Made by a program: the position numbers and the translations under genes. From positions 1 through 5,250 of the forward strand of contig JBGPND010000299.1 of NCBI GenBank assembly GCA_041487355.1: a stretch of DNA of 5,250 bases, given 5' to 3'. Of this stretch, positions 1 to 4,598 are shown piece by piece. How positions within the stretch are numbered: the stretch's first letter is position 1; each line of letters starts with the position of its first letter. Below the pieces are notes generated by a model, which made no database searches, was not told the origin of the DNA, and saw only the letters and a list, made by a program, of their open reading frames with translations. This stretch comes from JAMXLO01 sp041487355 (GTDB taxonomy: Bacteria > Pseudomonadota > Alphaproteobacteria > Acetobacterales > Acetobacteraceae).

Positions 1-618
1 CCGCGCAAGGTGGATGTTCCGCATAGCGAGCAGGAGGTCGGCTCCTGGCTGCTGAGCTGCGCGATGGACCCGATGACCGACTCGCAGGTTTGCCGCATGC
101 GGCACCGGCTGTGGCTCGTGGTGCCCGACGACAGCCATCCCGGTATGGCGTTCGAGGTGCAGCAGCGCTTCGATCAGCTCGTGCCGGCGGTCACCGTGCG
201 GGACCTCTCGCTCGGCACCGCGCTCAGCGGCCTGCTGACCCTGACCGCCACGGCGCAGCTTCGGTTCGATGGTAATCCCATGGTCGAGCTGCCCTGCACC
301 CTGGAGGGGGCCTCGGTCATCTGTGCACCGGGCAAGGCGGACGCCAACACCCTGGCCGAGCAATTGCCGAAGGCGCGCAGCGTCCTGGTACGGTTCCGCG
401 CGGTCGGTAACCTGCCCCTGCCGGTACCGGATGGGCCGCTCGCCCTCGATCTCGACCGCACAGCGGAGGCGCTGGTCCGCTATCGGCTCGCCGGGCCGGC
501 CAGTGATGGCGCGCAGCCCTGGCTGGGTCAGGACCTGAAGGGAACCGTGGAACGCCTGTTGCGCCGCATGGGTGTGCCTGGGCTGGAGCCGCAGGCGCAA
601 ACCGGGCAGCCGAAGTAG
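1..618 (+). CDS. IalB-like four-cysteine protein, 5' end outside the window
   Basis: The frame is open from the first base and ends at TAG 616-618. A GTG at 10 gives 202 residues, but the frame stays open upstream, so the true start, and any signal peptide, probably lies before the window. Numbered from that GTG, the visible protein has four cysteines (C17 in WLLSCAMDP, C28 in VCRMRH, C96 in ELPCTL, C105 in VICAP). They are spaced as two pairs, as in the invasion-associated locus B family (Pfam IalB) of periplasmic or exported alphaproteobacterial proteins. The later part, LRFDGNP...PCTL...VICAP followed by a segment rich in Leu and Arg, also resembles that family. The family's molecular function is poorly defined. 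No catalytic motif is seen. The gene is probably unrelated to the toxin-antitoxin operon that follows, which has its own promoter. The family call is from memory of the pattern and is moderate to weak; that the frame is a real gene is much surer. Confidence 0.6.
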   Translation, partial: PRKVDVPHSEQEVGSWLLSCAMDPMTDSQVCRMRHRLWLVVPDDSHPGMAFEVQQRFDQLVPAVTVRDLSLGTALSGLLTLTATAQLRFDGNPMVELPCTLEGASVICAPGKADANTLAEQLPKARSVLVRFRAVGNLPLPVPDGPLALDLDRTAEALVRYRLAGPASDGAQPWLGQDLKGTVERLLRRMGVPGLEPQAQTGQPK

Positions 619-630
619 CGCATCAGCGGC

Positions 631-659
631 TTGCTATGCGCACGAAATATGCGCATATT
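631..659 (+). promoter_or_regulatory. Predicted promoter of the ccdAB operon
   Basis: A -35 like TTGCTA (631-636) is followed after 17 bases by a -10 like CATATT (654-659, four of six consensus positions). TACATT (664-669) is an alternative -10. The transcript would begin a few bases before the strong GGAGG (676-680) of ccdA. The predicted -10 lies inside a perfect palindrome, which fits autorepression by the antitoxin. This is a prediction from pattern only. Confidence 0.4.
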
Positions 660-660
660 T
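645..660. promoter_or_regulatory. Perfect 16-bp palindrome, probable CcdA/CcdAB operator
   Basis: AAATATGCGCATATTT reads identically on both strands. Its half-site core TATGCGCA (648-655) also occurs at 635-642, 13 bp upstream, so two phased sites may exist. The palindrome lies 26 bp before the ccdA start and overlaps the predicted -10. CcdA-type antitoxins bind palindromic DNA as ribbon-helix-helix dimers and repress their own operon, cooperatively with the toxin. Assignment as the operator is inference from position and symmetry. Confidence 0.6.
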
Positions 661-685
661 GCCTACATTCTTTTTGGAGGCATCG

Positions 686-946
686 ATGCCCCGTGCAACC
701 GCCCACGGCAATGCCCATGACGCACGTCCGCGCAAGGCGACCAACGTGACGCTCCCGGAGCCGCTGTTGAAAGAGGCGCGCGAACTCGGTGTCAGCCTCT
801 CCCAGGCTTGCGAGCGTGGGCTGGCCGCGTCCGTCGCCGAAGCTCGGGCACAGCGATGGTTGCGGGACAATCGCGATGCACTGGATGCCTGGAATGAGTA
901 CGTCGAGCAGCATGGGTTGCCGCTTGCCGAATTCCGGCAGTTCTGA
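686..946 (+). CDS. ccdA: CcdA-family type II antitoxin
   Basis: This gene encodes an 86-residue antitoxin that should neutralise the CcdB-like toxin made by the next gene and repress the operon. After a short basic N-terminal extension (residues 1-18), residues 19-52 (NVTLPEPLLKEARELGVSLS...) look like the ribbon-helix-helix DNA-binding domain: a beta strand followed by two helices. Residues 53-86 match the toxin-binding tail of CcdA. They contain the characteristic QRWLRDN (compare RW..EN in F CcdA), then N70, E71 and V73, a G at 77, and an aromatic end FRQF. F CcdA has 72 residues, so this one is slightly long, mostly at the N-terminus. The ATG at 686 is chosen because GGAGG (676-680) lies 5 bases upstream and no other in-frame start is as well placed. 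The stop TGA shares its A with the ATG of the toxin gene, implying translational coupling. Such tails are normally disordered until bound to toxin and are degraded by proteases such as Lon; that is family knowledge, not visible here. Confidence 0.9.
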   Translation: MPRATAHGNAHDARPRKATNVTLPEPLLKEARELGVSLSQACERGLAASVAEARAQRWLRDNRDALDAWNEYVEQHGLPLAEFRQF

Positions 947-1251
947 TGGCCCACCTCGATGTCTATCGCGGCCCGGGAAGATCCGGACGCTTCTATGTTG
1001 TCGACATTCAGGCGGATCTGCTCGCCGATCTTGCGACTCGCGTCGTCGTCCCGCTGATCCCGGAAGGCGACGTGCGGAAAGTCGTGGCCGACCTCAATCC
1101 AGTGTTCGAGATTGAGGGACAGCGTCATGTCATGCTTACCCAGGCGGCCGCAACCGTGCCAAGGAAAGAGCTGCGTCAGATCGTCATGTCTCTGGATGAA
1201 CACCACTACACGGTGCTGCGCGCGATCGATGTTCTGCTGACCGGGGTGTAG
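946..1251 (+). CDS. ccdB: CcdB-family toxin (presumed DNA gyrase poison)
   Basis: The product is 101 residues, exactly the length of F-plasmid CcdB, and aligns along its whole length without obvious gaps. Shared features are the start LDVYRG (compare FKVYTY), F16-YVVDIQADLL (compare LFVDVQSDII), VVVPL (compare MVIPL), NPVFEI (compare YPVVHI), TVP at 70-72 (compare SVP) and a C-terminal helix ending AIDVLLTGV (compare AINLMFWGI). F CcdB forms a dimer that traps DNA gyrase subunit A on cleaved DNA. Its C-terminal W99, G100 and I101 are central to that activity. Here the aligned residues are T99, G100 and V101, so the key tryptophan is missing. The toxin may therefore be weaker, act differently, or be tuned to the host gyrase. 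Translation is probably coupled to ccdA, since the genes overlap by one base and no good ribosome binding site precedes the toxin. No clear intrinsic terminator follows at once; only a weak short-loop hairpin lies near 1305-1315. Confidence 0.9.
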   Translation: MAHLDVYRGPGRSGRFYVVDIQADLLADLATRVVVPLIPEGDVRKVVADLNPVFEIEGQRHVMLTQAAATVPRKELRQIVMSLDEHHYTVLRAIDVLLTGV

Positions 1252-1453
1252 GGCGCGGCCTCACGTGAACGGGGTGGTGTCTCAGTTCGATTATTGCCGA
1301 CCGACCCGCAGCGGGGGTTTAACCGTCCTGTCCGCAATGCAGGGTGTTAGCAGGGGGCATCAGCACCGGGCTCACACACGGATCAGGCTGTTGATTCAGA
1401 TGACATGCAGCCTTGCCTCTGGCCGTTCCGCCACCTTGACAACGATTACATCC
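1252..1453. other. Intergenic stretch after ccdB, no gene recognised
   Basis: No reading frame here looks like a protein on either strand: frames are low-complexity translations without start signals. A small hairpin CCCG-CAG-CGGG (1305-1315) followed by GGTTT could be a weak terminator for ccdAB. An 8-bp palindrome TCACGTGA lies at 1261-1268. A perfect TTGACA (1436-1441) lies near the right edge but lacks a convincing -10 at 16-18 bp. The promoter for the dapA transcript should lie somewhere here or just downstream, but I could not place it. Confidence 0.5.
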
Positions 1454-1549
1454 ATGGTTGAAGGTCACGGAATGATCCTGTGCTGCCGTAAGTGCGCGAA
1501 GTCGAAGAAGCCCCCAACAACGGGGACCGAAGATCGTCGCGCGCTGTAA
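1454..1549 (+). CDS. Short Lys/Cys-rich ORF, possible leader peptide
   Basis: This is a 31-codon frame from ATG 1454 to TAA 1547-1549. An internal ATG at 1472 gives 25 residues and has the better ribosome binding site (AAGG at 1461-1464, 7 bases before it). From the second start the peptide begins MILCCRKCAKSKKPPTTG, with three cysteines and four lysine codons (all AAG) within 12 residues. The tandem AAG AAG (1505-1510) directly precedes the CCCCC arm of a small hairpin. The frame sits just before a terminator and the dapA gene, so a leader peptide that senses lysine supply is one reading. A small zinc-binding protein (CCxxC) is another, and chance is a third. No known family was recognised. 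Confidence 0.3.
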   Translation: MVEGHGMILCCRKCAKSKKPPTTGTEDRRAL

Positions 1550-1581
1550 GCAGCAGCATCGCAGGATCGAGTTGGACCCCG
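1512..1581 (+). promoter_or_regulatory. Possible antiterminator pairing in the dapA leader
   Basis: The segment 1521-1530 (CGGGGACCGA) can pair with 1572-1581 (TTGGACCCCG) over 10 positions, with one A-A mismatch and one G-U pair. This pairing uses the whole left arm of the terminator that follows, so the two structures exclude each other. In turn 1522-1525 can pair with 1512-1515 (CCCC, loop of six bases), which would free the terminator arm. This gives the classic 1:2, 2:3, 3:4 pairing scheme of an attenuator. It is derived by eye and has not been tested by folding energies or comparison. Confidence 0.35.
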
Positions 1582-1605
1582 CCGGTTTGGACGGGGTCTT
1601 TTTTT
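1575..1605 (+). terminator. Strong intrinsic terminator in the dapA upstream region
   Basis: A stem of seven perfect pairs (GACCCCG at 1575-1581 with CGGGGTC at 1592-1598) is extended by two more C-G pairs after one bulged A, with loop GGTTT. It is followed at once by seven T (1599-1605). The dapA ribosome binding site begins only about 20 bases later and no promoter is evident in that gap. Any transcript that reaches dapA must therefore read through this site or start inside it. Confidence 0.85.
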
Positions 1606-1639
1606 GTCCCGTCTCCGGCTTCACAGGAGATGGATCGCC

Positions 1640-2551
1640 ATGGAAACCAGTCATTCAGCATTGCAGGGCTTATGGCTGCCGCTCATCACACCGTTTCGCG
1701 ACGGCGCGCTCGATGAAGTATCCCTGCGCCGACTGGTAAAGCACTTCGCCGCGGAGCCGGTTGACGGCCTGATCCTCGGTGCGACGACCGGCGAAGGTCT
1801 GACGTTGGATGAAGCGGAAGCCGAACGCCTGATTGCAATATCCGCTGCTGCCCTTGCCGAGGTTGGGCGGCGCATGCCGCTGTATCTCGGGCTGTCCGGC
1901 AGCGATACGCGCAAGGGCATCAAGGCGCTGGAACGCACTGCGTCGTGGGCCGTCGACGGATACCTGATCGCCTGTCCATACTATACGCGACCATCGCAGG
2001 AAGGGCTGTTCCGCCACTTCTCAGCGCTGGCCGACAACACGGCTCAGCCGATACTGATCTACAACATTCCGTATCGCACCGGCGTCAATCTCGGCAATGA
2101 GACGATGTTGCGCCTGGCCGCGCATGCAAACATTGTTGGCGTGAAGGATTGCTCCGCAGATTCGGCGCAATCCTTTGATCTGTTGCGGCGCCGGCCACCG
2201 TGCTTTGCAGTGTTGACCGGTGAGGACGCTTTGTTTTACGGGGCGCTGACCCAAGGAGCCGATGGCGGCATTCTTGCCTCCGCGCATGTTGAGACGCGCG
2301 CCTTTGCCATGATCCGAAGCAGGCTGATCGAGGGCGATCAGGCGGGCGCATTGTCGGATTGGCGCGTGCTTGCCGATTTGCCACGACTGCTGTTCTCCGA
2401 GCCAAGCCCGGCGCCGATCAAGCACTGGTTGTGGCGCGTCGGTCTGATCGACAGCCCCGAACTGCGGCTGCCAATGACACCAGTCAGCGACGGACTTGCT
2501 GCCCGGATCGATCGGGAGATTGAACGGGTGATGTCGCTGAGTTGCACATAG
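1640..2551 (+). CDS. dapA: 4-hydroxy-tetrahydrodipicolinate synthase (DapA family)
   Basis: This is a 303-residue member of the DapA/N-acetylneuraminate lyase superfamily of class I aldolases with a TIM-barrel fold. The expected reaction is condensation of pyruvate with L-aspartate-4-semialdehyde, the first committed step to diaminopimelate and lysine, in the cytoplasm. Visible marks are the pyruvate-binding loop GATTGEG with T49 and T50, PYYTRP with Y115, YNIPYRTG with the proton-relay Tyr141 and substrate-binding Arg146, and the Schiff-base lysine K169 in IVGVKDCS. The terminal signatures PSPAPIKHWL and RLPMTP are also present. Arg146 favours true DapA over neuraminate lyase. The residues after the lysine (DCS instead of the usual EA[TS]) are atypical. 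ATG 1640 is chosen because AGGAG (1625-1629) precedes it by 10 bases and the protein starts in register with the family (LWLPLITPF). A TTG at 1604 in the same frame is inside the terminator region and unlikely. The gene stands alone and is less GC-rich than ffh, so it may be a second, acquired dapA paralogue. A related aldolase with another substrate cannot be excluded. Confidence 0.85.
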   Translation: METSHSALQGLWLPLITPFRDGALDEVSLRRLVKHFAAEPVDGLILGATTGEGLTLDEAEAERLIAISAAALAEVGRRMPLYLGLSGSDTRKGIKALERTASWAVDGYLIACPYYTRPSQEGLFRHFSALADNTAQPILIYNIPYRTGVNLGNETMLRLAAHANIVGVKDCSADSAQSFDLLRRRPPCFAVLTGEDALFYGALTQGADGGILASAHVETRAFAMIRSRLIEGDQAGALSDWRVLADLPRLLFSEPSPAPIKHWLWRVGLIDSPELRLPMTPVSDGLAARIDREIERVMSLSCT

Positions 2552-2570
2552 CCTCTCCTATCCGCCGCCT

Positions 2571-2677
2571 GCCTTTCCACGTCGTGGTCGGCGGAGGCCG
2601 GCCATTCACATCTTTACTTTGTCGCGGCATCGCAAGACGTGGATGGCGAGCCTTCGCTCACCAAGACGTGGAAAGGC
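2571..2677. repeat. Composite nested palindrome (REP/BIME-like element)
   Basis: Outer arms GCCTTTCCACGTC (2571-2583) and GACGTGGAAAGGC (2665-2677) are a perfect 13-bp inverted repeat. Inside lie two hairpins: TGGTCGGC/GCCGGCCA (2585-2592 with 2597-2604, one G-T pair) and TGGCGAGC/GCTCACCA (2644-2651 with 2656-2663, one mismatch). The segments 2605-2614 and 2634-2643 are also complementary at 8 of 10 positions. CAAGACGTGGA occurs twice in direct orientation (2633-2643 and 2662-2672). The layout resembles paired repetitive extragenic palindromes. It may stall RNA polymerase or protect the 3' end of dapA mRNA; this role is inferred. Confidence 0.7.
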
Positions 2678-2686
2678 GCCGCCGCG

Positions 2687-2715
2687 TTGACACCTGCCCC
2701 CCGCCCGCGCATAAG
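2687..2715 (+). promoter_or_regulatory. Predicted promoter of the ffh-rpsP-rimM operon
   Basis: A perfect -35 hexamer TTGACA (2687-2692) is followed after exactly 17 bases by CATAAG (2710-2715), which matches the -10 consensus at four positions. It starts 10 bp after the composite palindrome and points at ffh, giving a predicted leader of about 105 nt. A housekeeping sigma factor promoter fits an essential operon. This is a prediction from pattern and has not been confirmed. Confidence 0.6.
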
Positions 2716-2769
2716 CCGCGCCACCCGGGTCACCTTGGACAACCCGGTCCTCGCCTGACGCGGGGGCTC

Positions 2770-2820
2770 CGCCGCTCCGCGAAGGCTCGCGCAGCGGCGC
2801 ATTTGTCGTTTCGCGGAGTG
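2770..2820 (+). promoter_or_regulatory. Alternative stems in the ffh leader, one hiding the ribosome binding site
   Basis: Bases 2773-2784 can pair with 2809-2820 over 12 positions (10 Watson-Crick, 2 G-U). This includes a perfect 9-bp match CTCCGCGAA with TTCGCGGAG that buries the ffh Shine-Dalgarno GGAG (2815-2818). A competing hairpin, CGCCGCT (2770-2776) with AGCGGCG (2793-2799) plus an inner CGCG/CGCG stem, uses some of the same bases and would leave the site open. Mutually exclusive structures suggest possible translational control. In such GC-rich DNA chance pairing is a real alternative. Confidence 0.4.
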
Positions 2821-2826
2821 CCGCAC

Positions 2827-4206
2827 GTGTTTGAAGCGCTGTCAGACAGGCTTTCCGGGGTGTTCGACCGGCTGCGCGGCCGCGGCGCGCTGTCCGAGGC
2901 CGACGTCACCGAGGCACTGCGAGAAGTCCGCCTGGCGCTGCTGGACGCCGACGTGGCGCTTCCGGTGGTGCGCGACTTCATCGCCAAGGTGCGCGAGCGC
3001 GCGGTGGGTGCGGAGGTGCTGGCCTCGGTCACCCCCGGCCAGCAGATCGTCAAGATCGTCAACGACGTGCTGATCGAGGCGCTGGGCGGCGAGGGGGCGG
3101 TGCCGCTGAACTTCAACGCCCCGGCGCCGATCCCGATCCTGATGGTCGGCCTGCAAGGCTCCGGCAAGACCACAACTTCGGGAAAGCTCGGCCGCCGCAT
3201 CCGCGAGCGCCTGCGTCGGCGCGTGCTGCTGGCCAGCCTCGACACCCAGCGCCCCGCCGCGCAGCTCCAGCTCGCGCAGCTCGCCGAGCAGGCGGGTGTG
3301 CCCAGCCTGCCGATCGTTGCCGGCGAGACGCCGGTGCAGATCGCCAATCGCGCGATGGACACCGCGCGGCGCGAGGGCTTCGACATCGTCATCCTCGACA
3401 CCGCCGGCCGCCTCTCCATCGACGAGGCGCTGATGGAGGAGGTGCGGCAGGTTCGCGCCGCGACCAACCCGGCCGAGACGCTGCTCGTGGTCGATGCGAT
3501 GACCGGCCAGGACGCGGTGAACACGGCCAAGGCGTTCAACGAGGCGGTCGGCGTCACCGGCATTGTGATGACGCGAATGGATGGCGATGCCCGTGGCGGC
3601 GCGGCACTGTCGATGCGCGCCATCACCGGCGCACCGATCAAGCTGGTCGGCGTGGGCGAGAAGCAGGATGCGCTGGAGGATTTCCATCCCGAGCGCGTGG
3701 CGGGCCGCATCCTGGGGCAGGGCGACATCCTCGGCCTGGTCGAACGTGCCGCTGAAACGATCGACCACGCGGAGGCCGAGAAGCTCGCCGCCAAGATGGC
3801 ACGCGGCAAGTTCGACCTCGAGGATTACGCCAGCCAGCTCAGGCAGATCGGCAAGATGGGCAGCCTGTCGGGCATCCTCGGCATGCTGCCTGGGGTGGCG
3901 AAGATCAAGTCGCAGCTCGACAACGCCAATCTCGACACCGCCATCCTGAAACGCCAGGCGGCGATCATCTCGTCGATGACGCCGAAGGAGCGACGCGCGC
4001 CCGACATCATCAAGGCGAGCCGCAAGAAGCGGATTGCCGCCGGCTCCGGCACGTCGGTGCAGGAAGTGAACCGGCTGCTGAAACAGTTCGACGACATGAC
4101 GACGATGATGAAGCGGATGAACAAGCTCGGGCAGAAGGGCCTGATGCGCCATGGATTGTCCGCGCTGATGCCGAAAGGCATGCAACCGAACCGACGACCA
4201 TTCTGA
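2827..4206 (+). CDS. ffh: Signal recognition particle protein Ffh (SRP54 GTPase)
   Basis: Ffh binds 4.5S RNA and the signal sequences of nascent inner-membrane proteins, then docks the ribosome to FtsY at the membrane with GTP hydrolysis. The 459-residue product has all three domains. The N domain (1-95) contains the ALLDADVALPVV motif. The G domain (about 100-300) has the P-loop GLQGSGKTT (108-116), DTQRPAA (139-145), DTAGR (191-195), TRMDGDARGG (249-258) and GVGEK (275-279). The methionine-rich M domain (about 325-450) has the RNA-binding helix-turn-helix SRKKRIAAGSG...NRLLKQF (398-421). The usual DVYRPAA is DTQRPAA here, a variation outside the catalytic residues. The start is GTG 2827, 8 bases after GGAG (2815-2818), which gives the family's normal N-terminus (MFEALSDRL). 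The frame stays open upstream to 2542, but that part resembles nothing and crosses the palindromic repeat and promoter. rpsP follows 19 bases after the stop, so co-transcription is likely. Confidence 0.97.
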   Translation: MFEALSDRLSGVFDRLRGRGALSEADVTEALREVRLALLDADVALPVVRDFIAKVRERAVGAEVLASVTPGQQIVKIVNDVLIEALGGEGAVPLNFNAPAPIPILMVGLQGSGKTTTSGKLGRRIRERLRRRVLLASLDTQRPAAQLQLAQLAEQAGVPSLPIVAGETPVQIANRAMDTARREGFDIVILDTAGRLSIDEALMEEVRQVRAATNPAETLLVVDAMTGQDAVNTAKAFNEAVGVTGIVMTRMDGDARGGAALSMRAITGAPIKLVGVGEKQDALEDFHPERVAGRILGQGDILGLVERAAETIDHAEAEKLAAKMARGKFDLEDYASQLRQIGKMGSLSGILGMLPGVAKIKSQLDNANLDTAILKRQAAIISSMTPKERRAPDIIKASRKKRIAAGSGTSVQEVNRLLKQFDDMTTMMKRMNKLGQKGLMRHGLSALMPKGMQPNRRPF

Positions 4207-4225
4207 ACCAAGGAGATACCGATCG

Positions 4226-4591
4226 ATGGGTCTGAAGATCCGACTTGCCCGCGCCGGGGCGAAGAAGCGCCCCTACTACCACATCGTGGTGGCCGACAGC
4301 CGCAGCCCGCGCGACGGGCGCTTCATTGAGAAGCTGGGCAGCTACAATCCGATGCTGCCGGCGGAGCATGAAGACCGCGTCCGGCTGCAGGCCGAGCGCA
4401 TCCAGCACTGGGTGGGGCAGGGGGCGGTGGCGACCGACCGCGTGGCGCGGTTCCTCGGCAAGGCCGGGATCGGGCCGATGCCGGCGTTGCACGAGCAGCC
4501 GGTGAAGTCGGCGCCGAAGAAGAAGGCGCAGGAGCGCGCCAAGGCCGCCCTCGGATCAACCCCGGGGCAGGCTCCGGCGGCGGCTGGCTGA
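4226..4591 (+). CDS. rpsP: 30S ribosomal protein bS16
   Basis: bS16 is an assembly protein of the small ribosomal subunit that binds 16S rRNA and stabilises the 5' and central domains. The start MGLKIRLARAGAKKRPYYHI, then VADSRSPRDGRFIEKLGSYNP and the segment LQAERIQHWVGQGAVATDRVARFL, are diagnostic of the family. The protein has 121 residues against about 82 in E. coli. The excess is a C-terminal tail from about residue 85 that is rich in Lys and then Ala, Gly and Pro, a common feature of alphaproteobacterial bS16 and probably flexible. ATG 4226 has a strong AAGGAGA (4210-4216) upstream. The gene lies 19 bases after ffh and 7 bases before rimM, so it is the middle gene of the operon. No sign of damage or transfer is seen. 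Confidence 0.97.
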   Translation: MGLKIRLARAGAKKRPYYHIVVADSRSPRDGRFIEKLGSYNPMLPAEHEDRVRLQAERIQHWVGQGAVATDRVARFLGKAGIGPMPALHEQPVKSAPKKKAQERAKAALGSTPGQAPAAAG

Positions 4592-4598
4592 GGCAAAC

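Noticed and set aside
1265..1453. Upstream extension of the short Lys/Cys ORF to 94 codons, starting at a non-ATG codon
   Set aside because: The extra residues look like random translation and no start signal precedes 1265. Only the ATG-started 3' part is kept, as a low-confidence candidate.
1436..1464. TTGACA at 1436-1441 as a full promoter
   Set aside because: The -35 is perfect, but positions 16-18 bp downstream read around TGAAGG, with no -10 resemblance. It is mentioned only as a possible part of an undefined promoter.
1575..1605. 4.5S RNA, tmRNA or tRNA gene ending at the terminator
   Set aside because: The conserved GGAAGGAAGCAGC-like core of 4.5S RNA, a tRNA-like acceptor with a T-loop, and a CCA end are all absent upstream.
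1319..1654. Minus-strand frame of 111 codons opposite the dapA upstream region
   Set aside because: No ribosome binding site, no recognisable domain, and it runs through the intrinsic terminator sequence.
2542..2826. In-frame extension of ffh upstream to an ATG at 2542, adding 95 residues
   Set aside because: The added part is Arg/Pro-rich, overlaps the end of dapA, the palindromic repeat and the predicted promoter, and resembles no Ffh N-terminus. GTG 2827 has a ribosome binding site and the expected first residues.
2730..3809. Second long minus-strand frame opposite ffh (359 codons)
   Set aside because: Ser/Arg/Ala-rich shadow translation that covers the clear Ffh P-loop region on the other strand; no plausible start signal.
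2842..4185. Long open frame of 447 codons on the minus strand opposite ffh
   Set aside because: It is a shadow caused by high GC in the third codon position of ffh. The translation is His/Arg/Ala-rich with no recognisable domain.
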